Source of the DNA: Bacteroidota bacterium
Lineage (GTDB): Bacteria > Bacteroidota > Bacteroidia > Bacteroidales > CAIXZF01
Length of the DNA: 35,855 nucleotides
NCBI GenBank assembly: GCA_022709385.1
Contig: JAKLIX010000016.1
Span: forward strand, 72,926-108,780
Direction of reading: 5' to 3'
Below are positions 9,350 to 17,117 of the stretch, one piece after another. The position numbers were made by a program, and so were the translations under genes. Position 1 is the first letter of the stretch, and each line of letters starts with the position of its first letter. A model generated the notes under the pieces. That model was not told the origin of the DNA. It did not search any database and saw only the letters and a list, made by a program, of their open reading frames with translations.

Positions 9350-9380
9350 AAAAAAAAAGCTGCCCTATTGGACAGCTTCT
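9350..9380 (-). terminator. Rho-independent terminator after the thioredoxin gene
   Basis: On the minus strand AAGCTGTCC-AATA-GGGCAGCTT forms a strong stem (9378-9357) running into nine consecutive T residues (9358-9350). It starts about 20 bp after the thioredoxin stop. Confidence 0.9.
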
Positions 9381-9400
9381 TTACTGAAAGTCGTTGAATT

Positions 9401-9760
9401 TCAGTTCTTTTCTTTCAGGAGGATTTCGTTGATGGCCTGGGTCAGGGATGCCTTGGGGAGGGCTCCCATGGCCATCTGCGGCTGGTCGTCGGCCGGACAG
9501 AACAGGAGGGAAGGAATGCTCCGGATACCGAAAACGGCTGCCAGTTCCTGTTCTGCTTCCGTATCCACTTTGTAAATATTGATTTTTCCTTCATACTCCT
9601 TCTGCAGTTCTTCCAATACCGGCGCCACCATCTTACAGGGTCCGCACCAGTCTGCATAAAAGTCGATCAGGCAGGGCAGGCTGCCTTCATATTTCCATTC
9701 CTGGTTTTTTTCGTAATCAAAGACCTTCTCTTTGAAGGTTTGAGCGGTCAGATGTTCCAT
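9401..9760 (-). CDS. Thioredoxin (cytoplasmic)
   Basis: 119 residues with no signal peptide and a full thioredoxin fold. It shows the DFYADWCGPCK active site (Cys39 and Cys42), the Asp of the DFYADW strand, and the cis-Pro segment GIRSIPSLLF. It acts as a general disulfide reductant, normally recycled by thioredoxin reductase, which is not in the window. It follows a lipoprotein paralogue by 37 bp and ends at a strong terminator, so the pair is probably one transcript. The two share EWKYEG/EWKYQG, the active-site block and the MA(M/V)GALPK tail, indicating tandem duplication. Whether the gene symbol trxA applies cannot be told. Confidence 0.93.
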   Translation of the reverse strand: MEHLTAQTFKEKVFDYEKNQEWKYEGSLPCLIDFYADWCGPCKMVAPVLEELQKEYEGKINIYKVDTEAEQELAAVFGIRSIPSLLFCPADDQPQMAMGALPKASLTQAINEILLKEKN

Positions 9761-9797
9761 TTTTATTATTATTTAATGATTTATAACAAGATGTTAA

Positions 9798-10307
9798 TTA
9801 TTGCTGATTCTGGGGCGTCAGCAGGTTGTTGATGGCCTTCACATATTCTTCCTTGGGAAGCGCACCTACGGCCATCTGCGGCTGTCCGTTCACAGGGATG
9901 AACAGCACGGCAGGGATGCTTGAGATCTGGAAAGCTCCCGCCAGTTCCTTTTCCTTGTCAGTGTTCACTTTGTAGATGTGAACCTTGCCCTTGTATTCGG
10001 AGGCAAGCTCATCCATGATCGGCGCCACCAGCTTGCACGGACGGCACCAGTCGGCGTAAAAATCTATGACAGCCGGCTTGTCGCCCTGGTACTTCCATTC
10101 TTTAAACTTTTCATAATTAAAGACTTTGGCCAGGAAATCCGATTTGGTGAGGTATTCAACCTTGCCCTCGGATGGGGATGTCGCTGCAGTCGAAGAGACT
10201 TCACCGCCCTTGCTTTCGCCTTCCGTATTGCCGGTTGTGCCGGAATTGCTGCAACTGAAAAGGATGGCTGCAGTCATCATGATCGCGATTGTTCTGAATG
10301 TGCTCAT
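9798..10307 (-). CDS. Thioredoxin-like lipoprotein with a CRPC active site
   Basis: 169 residues. The N-terminus (MSTFRTIAIMMTAAILFSCS) is a lipoprotein signal with Cys19 as the likely lipidated residue. A Gly/Ser/Thr/Glu-rich linker (20-50) leads to a thioredoxin domain with DFYADWCRPCK (Cys88 and Cys91) and the cis-Pro segment QISSIPAVLF. The CGPC of classical thioredoxin is CRPC here, which should change redox potential or partner choice. Because it is lipid-anchored it probably works in the periplasm on disulfides of exported proteins. That fits the Cys-rich secreted proteins encoded next door, but is inference only. It is first of a two-gene unit with the cytoplasmic thioredoxin. Confidence 0.9.
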   Translation of the reverse strand: MSTFRTIAIMMTAAILFSCSNSGTTGNTEGESKGGEVSSTAATSPSEGKVEYLTKSDFLAKVFNYEKFKEWKYQGDKPAVIDFYADWCRPCKLVAPIMDELASEYKGKVHIYKVNTDKEKELAGAFQISSIPAVLFIPVNGQPQMAVGALPKEEYVKAINNLLTPQNQQ

Positions 10308-10326
10308 GGGAATTGATTTTCTGCTG

Positions 10327-10334
10327 CAAAGATA
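10327..10334 (-). promoter_or_regulatory. -7 box TATCTTTG upstream of the thioredoxin pair
   Basis: The minus strand reads TATCTTTG 20 bp before the ATG at 10307. An AT-rich TTTA lies about 20 bp further up at the -33 position. Confidence 0.55.
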
Positions 10335-10371
10335 CAGCTATTTCATTAAATAAATCGCTTAAGTATCACTT

Positions 10372-10400
10372 TTTGTTTAATTTTGCAGAAAATATTTTTG
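10372..10400 (+). promoter_or_regulatory. Bacteroidetes-type promoter for the zinc-ribbon gene
   Basis: TTTG (10372-10375), a 17-bp spacer and TATTTTTG (10393-10400) match the consensus. The start would be near 10407, about 40 bases before the ATG at 10446. Confidence 0.6.
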
Positions 10401-10445
10401 AATATTTGCAGGTATTTTGTGTAAGTTGTTAATAATAAGATAGAT

Positions 10446-10868
10446 ATGTCGGAGACTGAAAGTGTGCGTTTGGATGGTTTGTTCAGGAAGATCGAGTTGC
10501 CGGATTTTCAGAGACTGCTGGAGGATGAAGACAGTGCCTATGCATTGATCGCAGCCGAGAAATGGAAGGAAGGCTTTGTTTGCCGGCATTGCGGGCATAC
10601 GAATTACTGCCTGGGGAAGTCGCCGCATTCGAGACGTTGTACGCGTTGTAAACGGGAAGAGTCGGCCACTGCGCACACCATCTTTCATAAATGTAAGATC
10701 AACCTGCGGGAGGCCCTGCAGATCGCCTATATGGTATGTCATTCGCCCGCCATGTCTTCTTATGAACTTTCAAGACGCGTGGAAATACGGCAGATGACCT
10801 GTTGGAAGTTCAAGAAGAAGATCATGGAATGTCTCGAGGAAATGGGATCTGAAGGGGAGAAGGCTTAG
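10446..10868 (+). CDS. Stand-alone IS1595-type zinc-ribbon/HTH protein (domesticated transposase N-terminus?)
   Basis: 140 residues. A four-cysteine zinc ribbon (CRHC at 46-49, CTRC at 65-68) with the AAEKWKEGFVCRHCGH context is the N-terminal domain of IS1595/ISXO2-type transposases. It is followed by a helical DNA-binding region ending in SSYELSRRVEIRQMTCWKFK. The DDE catalytic domain that should follow is absent and the frame ends cleanly, with no transposon ends seen nearby. It has its own consensus promoter. The simplest reading is a domesticated DNA-binding protein; a remnant of an insertion sequence is the alternative. Its TAG stop overlaps the TAA stop of the convergent C10 protease gene by a few bases. 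Confidence 0.85.
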   Translation: MSETESVRLDGLFRKIELPDFQRLLEDEDSAYALIAAEKWKEGFVCRHCGHTNYCLGKSPHSRRCTRCKREESATAHTIFHKCKINLREALQIAYMVCHSPAMSSYELSRRVEIRQMTCWKFKKKIMECLEEMGSEGEKA

Positions 10869-13000
10869 CGGATGATCAGCTTCAATGGCAGGCTGCCATC
10901 TCCGGTGTGAAGATGCAGGAAATAGCTACCTGCTTCGAGGGCGCCGGTTTGCAGGGTTTTTCTTTCTGAGGCGGATTGAATGTCGAAGCTGCCATGCATG
11001 ACTTCATTGCCGGGGAGATCATAGATACTCCAGGAGGTGGTGCCAGCCGGCATATTGTTGATTTCAAGGATGAAATAACCTGTTCCGGGATTGGGAAACA
11101 GCTTTGCACTGCCATTTCTCTCTTTAGCGTTGATTCCCAGGTTGGAGATGGTGTAGTTTGCCTCCCAACCCTGGGCCACATGGGTTCCGTTGGATTTAAA
11201 GATCAGGTACATAGCTCCCGAGGGTGCCGTAACGGGTGGCGGAATCTGGTTACCGGAAAATTTCCCGAGCAGTACCTGGGTATTCAGGTCGTAAACCTCC
11301 AGGAAGTCGAATACGGCTTCGGTGTCGAAAGAGGTGAAGGTAAGGACGAGTTCTGCGGCGTTGGGAGGTTGTATAGTCCAGTTGCAGAGGCTGTTGTTCA
11401 CATAGTTCTTGCTTCCGCTGCCGTCGCTGACGTTTCCCTGGGCTGCAGTCAGCGTGAGGGAGGAACAATATTCGGGTTCATTGCTTTTATAGCTGAGCAG
11501 CCATCCTTTACCACCGGCGGAGGCGTTGGAGCTGAAGGTGATAAGGACCCGACTGCCTGTAGACGTAATCGCCGGGGGCAGGCTGTTTCCCGAGAAGGTT
11601 CCAAGAACGGGATCGGCCGTGCTGGGACCGTCATAGATCGTCAGAATATCCTGTCCGGCTTCTGTGTCGAAGCGCTGAAAGCTGATTGTGACGGAGCTTA
11701 CGGAGTCTTCGGGCAAGACCTGCGGATCGATAAGCCATTGGCAGCCAGCGTTATCGGCATAGTTCTTCAGGGGGCCGCTGCCGTCTTCGAGGGTTCCCTG
11801 ACGGTAGTGGATCATCTGGTTTCCCTGGCAGAAGGAGGGATAGGTATATTGCAGCGTATCCGGGTGAATATTGATGATGAGTTCCTGCACCAGGTTAAAG
11901 TTGGAACCGCCCGGGTTAAGGGCATTGAGGTAGAAATATCCGTCGTAGGAACCGCTCCATCCCCAGTTGAAATGGCAGTACCCCGTATCCTGGTAGCCGT
12001 CGCATACGAAGGCGTGGCCGCTGATGTAAAGGGTATCGGACCAGCCGGCATAATAGAGCACCTGGCCGCGGTCGAGGTGGCTGATCACCAGGCTGTCCCA
12101 GTCGAGGTTGGTGGTATCCCGCCAGACATACTGCGTACTGGGCAAATATTTAAAATAGGTTCCCAGGCTGTAGGCGGCTTTGTGGTTCCACATGCCCGAA
12201 CCAAAGGGTCCGTAATTCATGTCAACCGATACGCCCAGGTGGCCCAGCACTTCGGCAACGCCGTCGTTGTATGAGCTGAGCTGGTTTTGCATATTGTTCC
12301 AGTCGTACGTGGCGGCCGCAAAGTCGGCGCTGAGGGTTCCGTACACCGGGTGCTGGTAAGTATAGGAACCGCTGCCGTGTTCCGGCCAGCGGTAGTAATA
12401 CATGATCTGGCCCATGGCCGTGGCTACGCATCCGGTCACCGCATGTCCGTCAGGCCCCTGGGGGTCGGCCGGGCACTGGGTGTTGTAAAACTTTCCCTGG
12501 TCCCACTTGCTGGTAAGCAGGGCTTGTACGGCTTTCTGACCCCGGAGATCCCTCAGTGCCAGCGGATTGCTGCCGCCCAGCCTTTTCCATTCCTGCTGCG
12601 TTGCTTCCGTCGCCGCGAAGTTATTTTCCAGACAGTAGGCGATGGTTTTGGCGTATTGTTCCATCCATGAGCGGAAACAGGCGGGCTGATCATCTTCCCT
12701 GAATGCCCCTTCAAAAGAATATGCCAGTACCGGGATCACCGCATCGCAGCCGGCCACGGCCACCCAGCCTGAGGGCTGCATGCTGATGCCGTAGTAAACC
12801 AGCCGTCCTTCATGATACACAGGCAAAAGCTCGAGGGTGGAAACAGCATCGTAATCCACCGGATGAAACTGCCTGGCGCGCTCATAATAAAAATTACGGG
12901 CAACGGTGGCCGCAGTATACCTGTCTGTTTGTACAGCCTGTGAATAAACTGCCTGGATGCTCACCAGGATGGATATCAGAAAAAGTGATCGCTTGCTCAT
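10865..13000 (-). CDS. Secreted C10 (streptopain-like) cysteine protease, two CUB domains, T9SS tail (copy 1)
   Basis: 711 residues from the ATG at 13000, chosen because it begins a good signal peptide (MSKRSLFLISILVSIQAVYSQ); an in-frame ATG at 13075 would add 25 residues before it. A pro-inhibitor-like region (about 25-155) precedes the peptidase domain, with the nucleophile in TGCVATAMGQIMYYY (Cys191) and the catalytic His in SGHAFVCDGYQD (His329), followed by the streptopain-like FNWGWSGSYDGYF. Two CUB-like domains (about 391-505 and 512-625) each open with a Cys and a DGSG-x-YxxN(S/A)xC motif. The final 75 residues (PNPGTGYF ... SLPLKLIIR) are a type A T9SS domain. It should be exported by T9SS and attached or released outside the cell. 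A TATTTTTA box at 13019-13026 is a weak promoter candidate. Confidence 0.93.
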   Translation of the reverse strand: MSKRSLFLISILVSIQAVYSQAVQTDRYTAATVARNFYYERARQFHPVDYDAVSTLELLPVYHEGRLVYYGISMQPSGWVAVAGCDAVIPVLAYSFEGAFREDDQPACFRSWMEQYAKTIAYCLENNFAATEATQQEWKRLGGSNPLALRDLRGQKAVQALLTSKWDQGKFYNTQCPADPQGPDGHAVTGCVATAMGQIMYYYRWPEHGSGSYTYQHPVYGTLSADFAAATYDWNNMQNQLSSYNDGVAEVLGHLGVSVDMNYGPFGSGMWNHKAAYSLGTYFKYLPSTQYVWRDTTNLDWDSLVISHLDRGQVLYYAGWSDTLYISGHAFVCDGYQDTGYCHFNWGWSGSYDGYFYLNALNPGGSNFNLVQELIINIHPDTLQYTYPSFCQGNQMIHYRQGTLEDGSGPLKNYADNAGCQWLIDPQVLPEDSVSSVTISFQRFDTEAGQDILTIYDGPSTADPVLGTFSGNSLPPAITSTGSRVLITFSSNASAGGKGWLLSYKSNEPEYCSSLTLTAAQGNVSDGSGSKNYVNNSLCNWTIQPPNAAELVLTFTSFDTEAVFDFLEVYDLNTQVLLGKFSGNQIPPPVTAPSGAMYLIFKSNGTHVAQGWEANYTISNLGINAKERNGSAKLFPNPGTGYFILEINNMPAGTTSWSIYDLPGNEVMHGSFDIQSASERKTLQTGALEAGSYFLHLHTGDGSLPLKLIIR

Positions 13001-13207
13001 AGACCTTGATTTAAAGGGTAAAAATAATAAAAGTATCAGTCGGGCTATGCTCCTGCTGATTTTAATCAATGACAACTGTCCTTAACCAGGCACTATACGG
13101 ATCATCGGGATCAAAATTCCTGATTTGTTCATTTATTTTTCTTCAATGCAAATTGCCTGAACCGACCTTCCCGGAATGAGTACCTTTACCACCATAATTT
13201 TGATACG

Positions 13208-15115
13208 ATGAGAAAAAAGACCCTTACACTGCTCGTTTTACTGCTTTCGCTTTCTTTTACCGGCCGGGCAAGCCATTATATGGGCGGGGAAATCACCTGG
13301 AGATGCCTGCTGGATGGCAGGTATGTCTTTTCGCTGCGGGTTTACCAGGAGTGTGCCGGCATCACTTTTTCCCCCTCAAGCATGGCGCTCCAGACAAATA
13401 TACCGGGCATTCCGGATATTACTGTGTATTTCATCGATACCAATGATATCTCACCGGTCTGTTTCCCTGGTTTTCCGCCGGCTTTTACCCACATTGACTG
13501 TGAATTGACAACCATTCCCAACCAGGGCGGGGTGAGGGAATGGATCTATGAGTCCGACACCATACAATTGCCTGCATCGGTGCCCCCGGCCACGGGCTGG
13601 GTGTTTTCCTTCGACGGTTGTTGCCGGAATCCCTGCTCGAATATCGCCGGTACAAGTTCCATGTACTGGTTTCTGAGGGCAGTCATGTATCCTTACAACA
13701 ACAAGCCGGCCCATCCCTGTTATGACAATTCGCCGCTGTTTGCCGAGGAACCTGTTTCGGTGATGACCACGGGCTATCACCTTTTTTACAATCATAACGG
13801 CTTCGATCCTGATGGCGACTCCCTTGCCTTCAGCTGGGCAGAGCCGCTTACTGCGCTTGCCACACCCATTGTGCCTTCTGCATATAATGCCGGGTATTCG
13901 TGGAATTCGCCATTGCCAGGGGTCATGCATCACCCCTCAAACGATCCCGCAAATATGGATCCCTACACAGGCCAGATCAGTTTCACCTCATTCACTACCG
14001 GGGCTTTCCTGACCAGCACCCGCTGCAGGGCATACAAGAGCGGGATCCTGGTATCGGAGGTGTTCCGCGAGATACAAATCGTGCTGCTGGCCGGCAGTAC
14101 CAATCATCCTCCTTCGGTTACCCCGCCTTTTCCCGGGAATTTTCCCAGCCAGTGGTCTGATACGGTTTATCCTGGTTCCACCGTCACATTTCCGGTCTCG
14201 GCATTCGATTATGAACTCCTGAATGATTCGCTGACACCGCAAACGGTGTATCTCACCGCTTCGGGAGCACAGTTCGGCACGGGTTTCACCAGTACCACCG
14301 GCGGTTGTCTGGAGCCCCCATGTGCCACATTGACGCCGCCTCCGACCATTTGGGGGATATCTGCCGTAAACACCGTCTTCACCTGGCAGCCCACCTGCGA
14401 TCACCTGACTTACGGATACGGAAACTTCGACGAATATGTGGATTACCAATTCGTGATCACCTATACCGACGATTATTGCCCGGTGCCTGGCCGGGTGACC
14501 CGGACCATCCGCATCATCATGAAAGATCCCGTCCTTCCGCCTCCGCTGCTCGACAGCTTCAGCATCCATCCCCTCACCGGCCATGTGACACTTCACTGGA
14601 CACCCGTGACCGATACCCTCTATGCATTCGACAGCTACCATATTTTCTTTAAGGATCAGCCGGGCGGATCATACTCGGTGGTTGATTCGGTCTACAACAT
14701 CAACCAGTCATCCTTCACCTATACCGGTATCAACGCCAACACCCAGCCTTTCTGGTGTATGCTCAAATGCAGGAGCGGCTGCCCGGGCCGCCTGAAGTTT
14801 TCGGCTCCCTCCAATGTGTTGTCGAATGTGGCCACGGGCACAGAATACACGGGTTACGACGGCAGGATTCTGCAGTATTATTTTGACCAGGATCAGCAAC
14901 ATTTCGTCGTGATTGCAAATGCAGCGAAAGAGGGTTTATGTAAATTTCAGTTTTTTAATTCCATGGGTGTGGAGTGTGCCTTTCATGAAGAATATCTGAA
15001 ACAGGGCATGAACCGTTTGGTTTTGCCTCTTAACCTCCGGAGTAAGGGCCTTGTACTTTTCAGGCTGACAGGAAATGACTTTCAGGAATACGGAAAGTTT
15101 ATATATTTGAAATAG
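13208..15115 (+). CDS. Secreted SHYMGGE-family protein with FN3-like domain and T9SS-type tail (paralogue 1)
   Basis: 635 residues. The signal peptide (MRKKTLTLLVLLLSLSFTGRA) ends just before SHYMGGEITW. This matches the N-terminal domain recalled from many Bacteroidetes surface proteins, which begins HxxGGE(I)xY and continues with a conserved VYQEC-like strand. Further features are a Cys-rich GCCRNPCSNI motif (about 138-147), a cadherin-like DPDGDSLAFSW segment (about 199-209), CLEPPCATL and DDYCPVPG, then an FN3-like domain (about 445-545) with CRSGCPGRLKFSAPSN. The C-terminal 80 residues resemble a degenerate type A T9SS domain ending GKFIYLK. No enzymatic motif was seen; an adhesive or structural surface role is inferred. 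It is first of three tandem paralogues. TAATTTTG at 13195-13202 is a possible -7 box that would give an almost leaderless mRNA. Confidence 0.88.
   Translation: MRKKTLTLLVLLLSLSFTGRASHYMGGEITWRCLLDGRYVFSLRVYQECAGITFSPSSMALQTNIPGIPDITVYFIDTNDISPVCFPGFPPAFTHIDCELTTIPNQGGVREWIYESDTIQLPASVPPATGWVFSFDGCCRNPCSNIAGTSSMYWFLRAVMYPYNNKPAHPCYDNSPLFAEEPVSVMTTGYHLFYNHNGFDPDGDSLAFSWAEPLTALATPIVPSAYNAGYSWNSPLPGVMHHPSNDPANMDPYTGQISFTSFTTGAFLTSTRCRAYKSGILVSEVFREIQIVLLAGSTNHPPSVTPPFPGNFPSQWSDTVYPGSTVTFPVSAFDYELLNDSLTPQTVYLTASGAQFGTGFTSTTGGCLEPPCATLTPPPTIWGISAVNTVFTWQPTCDHLTYGYGNFDEYVDYQFVITYTDDYCPVPGRVTRTIRIIMKDPVLPPPLLDSFSIHPLTGHVTLHWTPVTDTLYAFDSYHIFFKDQPGGSYSVVDSVYNINQSSFTYTGINANTQPFWCMLKCRSGCPGRLKFSAPSNVLSNVATGTEYTGYDGRILQYYFDQDQQHFVVIANAAKEGLCKFQFFNSMGVECAFHEEYLKQGMNRLVLPLNLRSKGLVLFRLTGNDFQEYGKFIYLK
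14510..14808 (+). repeat. Gene-conversion tract, copy in SHYMGGE paralogue 1
   Basis: Nearly identical to 16469-16767 (fixed offset 1959), including uninterrupted identity at 14510-14607 and 14743-14808. The sequence on both sides is clearly diverged. It covers the FN3-like domain. Confidence 0.88.
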
Positions 15116-15169
15116 ATACCGGAGTTTCTGCAGGAACAGCGGGCGGTATCATCGCGAATTACTGCGGGT

Positions 15170-17074
15170 ATGAAAAAACTGATTGCCGTTTTGTTTTTTT
15201 CCATGATGGTGGTACAGCAGGCCATGCCCAGTCATTACATGGGAGGAGAGATTTACTGGGAATGTGTCAGCGACGGAAGGTATGTGTTTCATATGAGGGT
15301 GTACCAGGAGTGTGCGGGAGTGTTGTATCCACTTGTTACACTGAATATTATCACCACTGTTCCCGGCATGCAGACTATATTGATGACGCTCATCGATACC
15401 AATGATATTTCTCCCGTGTGTTATCCGGGGAGTCCTCCTGTATTTCCGCATCTTGACTGTGAAACGACCACCATCAGCAATACCGGCGGTATCCGAGAAT
15501 GGATATACCGCAGCGACACCCTCGTCCTTCCTTCCCTTATACCTCCCGCAACAGGGTGGTATTTCTATTACACCAACTGTTGCCGGAATCCCTGCAGCAA
15601 TATTTCCGGAACCACTTCCATGAGTTGGTTTTTACAGGCCGTGATGTATCCTTTTCATAACAGGCCGGCCAATCCGTGTTACGATAATTCACCGGCCTTT
15701 GCAGAGAAACCCGTCTTTGTGACTCAGGCGGGCTATCACCTTTCATATAACCATAACGGCTACGACCCTGACGGGGATTCTCTTGTGTTCAGCTGGGCTC
15801 CACCCATGACCGGGATGGGTACTCCGATACCAGGCACATTTTATAATCCTGGTTACGCTTTTAATTCTCCCCTCCCCGGTCCGTGGCATCATCCTTCCAA
15901 TGACCCCGCACAGCTTAACCCTTATACCGGTCAGATCGTTTTCAGTTCGTTCACTACAGGCGCTTTTGTGACCAAGGTCTGCTGCCAGACCTACAGAGCA
16001 GGGATACTTACCGCCGAAGTATACAGGGAAATTCAAATGGTAATCCTGCCAATGACGAACAATCATCCGCCGGGGGTCTTGGCACCATTTCCCAACAATC
16101 TTTACGATCATTGGGCAGATACGGTGTATCCCGGTACTGTTATAAACCTGCCCTTGCAGGCCGACGATCTTGAATTGCTAAATGACGGCATTACGCCGCA
16201 GTCTGTGTTGATCACTGCCAGCGGTGTCCAGTTTGGTACCGCTTACTCCAATACCCTCAGCGGATGCCCGGAACCACCCTGTGCCATCCTTACACCCCCC
16301 GTTCCGCTTAGCGGGCTTTCCACGGCTGTTACAATTTTTTCCTGGGAGCCTGATTGCAGCCATCTGAGCTATGGCTACAGTAATTATGATGAGTACGTGG
16401 ATTATCAGTTTGTGTTTACCTTTTCGGATGATTATTGCCCCGTACCCGGCAGGGTGACACGGACATTACGCATCATCATGAAAGATCCCGTCCTTCCGCC
16501 TCCGCTGCTCGACAGCTTCAGCATCCATCCCCTCACCGGCCATGTGACACTTCACTGGACACCCGTTACCGATACCCTCAATGCATTCGACAGCTACCAT
16601 ATTTTCTTTAAGGATCAGCCGGGCGGTTCATATTCGGTCGTGGACTCAGTTTACAACATCAACCAGTCATCTTATACCTATACCGGTATCAACGCCAACA
16701 TCCAGCCTTTCTGGTGTATGCTCAAATGCAGGAGCGGCTGCCCGGGCCGCCTGAAGTTTTCGGCTCCGTCGAATGTTTTGTCGAATTATGCTACCGGAAC
16801 GGATGGCATGTATCCCCCCATACACCTGCACCACGTTTTCATGGATGCGGAAGCAGCTACCCTGACAGTCAGCATGCAATCTTCTGAATATGCCAGGTGC
16901 AGAATATTGATATATAGCGCCCTGGGATCCGTTATCACCGAACGTGATATTAACCTGGTGCAGGGTTTGAACACACTGGCGATACCCCTTGCGGCTCCCC
17001 GGCCCGGTTTGTACTTTTTCAGCATCCAAAGTAATGCATGTTGTATGCATCAGAAATGTATCCTTCTGCGTTGA
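15170..17074 (+). CDS. Secreted SHYMGGE-family protein with FN3-like domain and T9SS-type tail (paralogue 2)
   Basis: 634 residues, 54 bp after paralogue 1. The signal peptide (MKKLIAVLFFSMMVVQQAMP) runs into SHYMGGEIYWEC. It keeps every landmark of paralogue 1: VYQECAG, GCCRNPC replaced by NCCRNPCSNI, DPDGDSLVFSW, CPEPPCAIL, DDYCPVPG, the FN3-like domain and CRSGCPGRLKFSAPSN. The C-terminal T9SS-like domain contains the PGLYFFSI strand and ends in MHQKCILLR. The FN3-like region is almost identical in DNA to paralogue 1 whereas the rest is not. No consensus promoter was found in the short gap, so co-transcription with its neighbours is likely. Function unknown; a secreted surface protein is inferred. 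Confidence 0.88.
   Translation: MKKLIAVLFFSMMVVQQAMPSHYMGGEIYWECVSDGRYVFHMRVYQECAGVLYPLVTLNIITTVPGMQTILMTLIDTNDISPVCYPGSPPVFPHLDCETTTISNTGGIREWIYRSDTLVLPSLIPPATGWYFYYTNCCRNPCSNISGTTSMSWFLQAVMYPFHNRPANPCYDNSPAFAEKPVFVTQAGYHLSYNHNGYDPDGDSLVFSWAPPMTGMGTPIPGTFYNPGYAFNSPLPGPWHHPSNDPAQLNPYTGQIVFSSFTTGAFVTKVCCQTYRAGILTAEVYREIQMVILPMTNNHPPGVLAPFPNNLYDHWADTVYPGTVINLPLQADDLELLNDGITPQSVLITASGVQFGTAYSNTLSGCPEPPCAILTPPVPLSGLSTAVTIFSWEPDCSHLSYGYSNYDEYVDYQFVFTFSDDYCPVPGRVTRTLRIIMKDPVLPPPLLDSFSIHPLTGHVTLHWTPVTDTLNAFDSYHIFFKDQPGGSYSVVDSVYNINQSSYTYTGINANIQPFWCMLKCRSGCPGRLKFSAPSNVLSNYATGTDGMYPPIHLHHVFMDAEAATLTVSMQSSEYARCRILIYSALGSVITERDINLVQGLNTLAIPLAAPRPGLYFFSIQSNACCMHQKCILLR
16469..16767 (+). repeat. Gene-conversion tract, copy in SHYMGGE paralogue 2
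   Basis: Partner of 14510-14808; see that entry. The equivalent part of paralogue 3 (about 18425-18725) is much more different. Confidence 0.88.
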
Positions 17075-17117
17075 ATATATATAATACATTGACATTAAAT
17101 ATCTTAATACAAGTATC

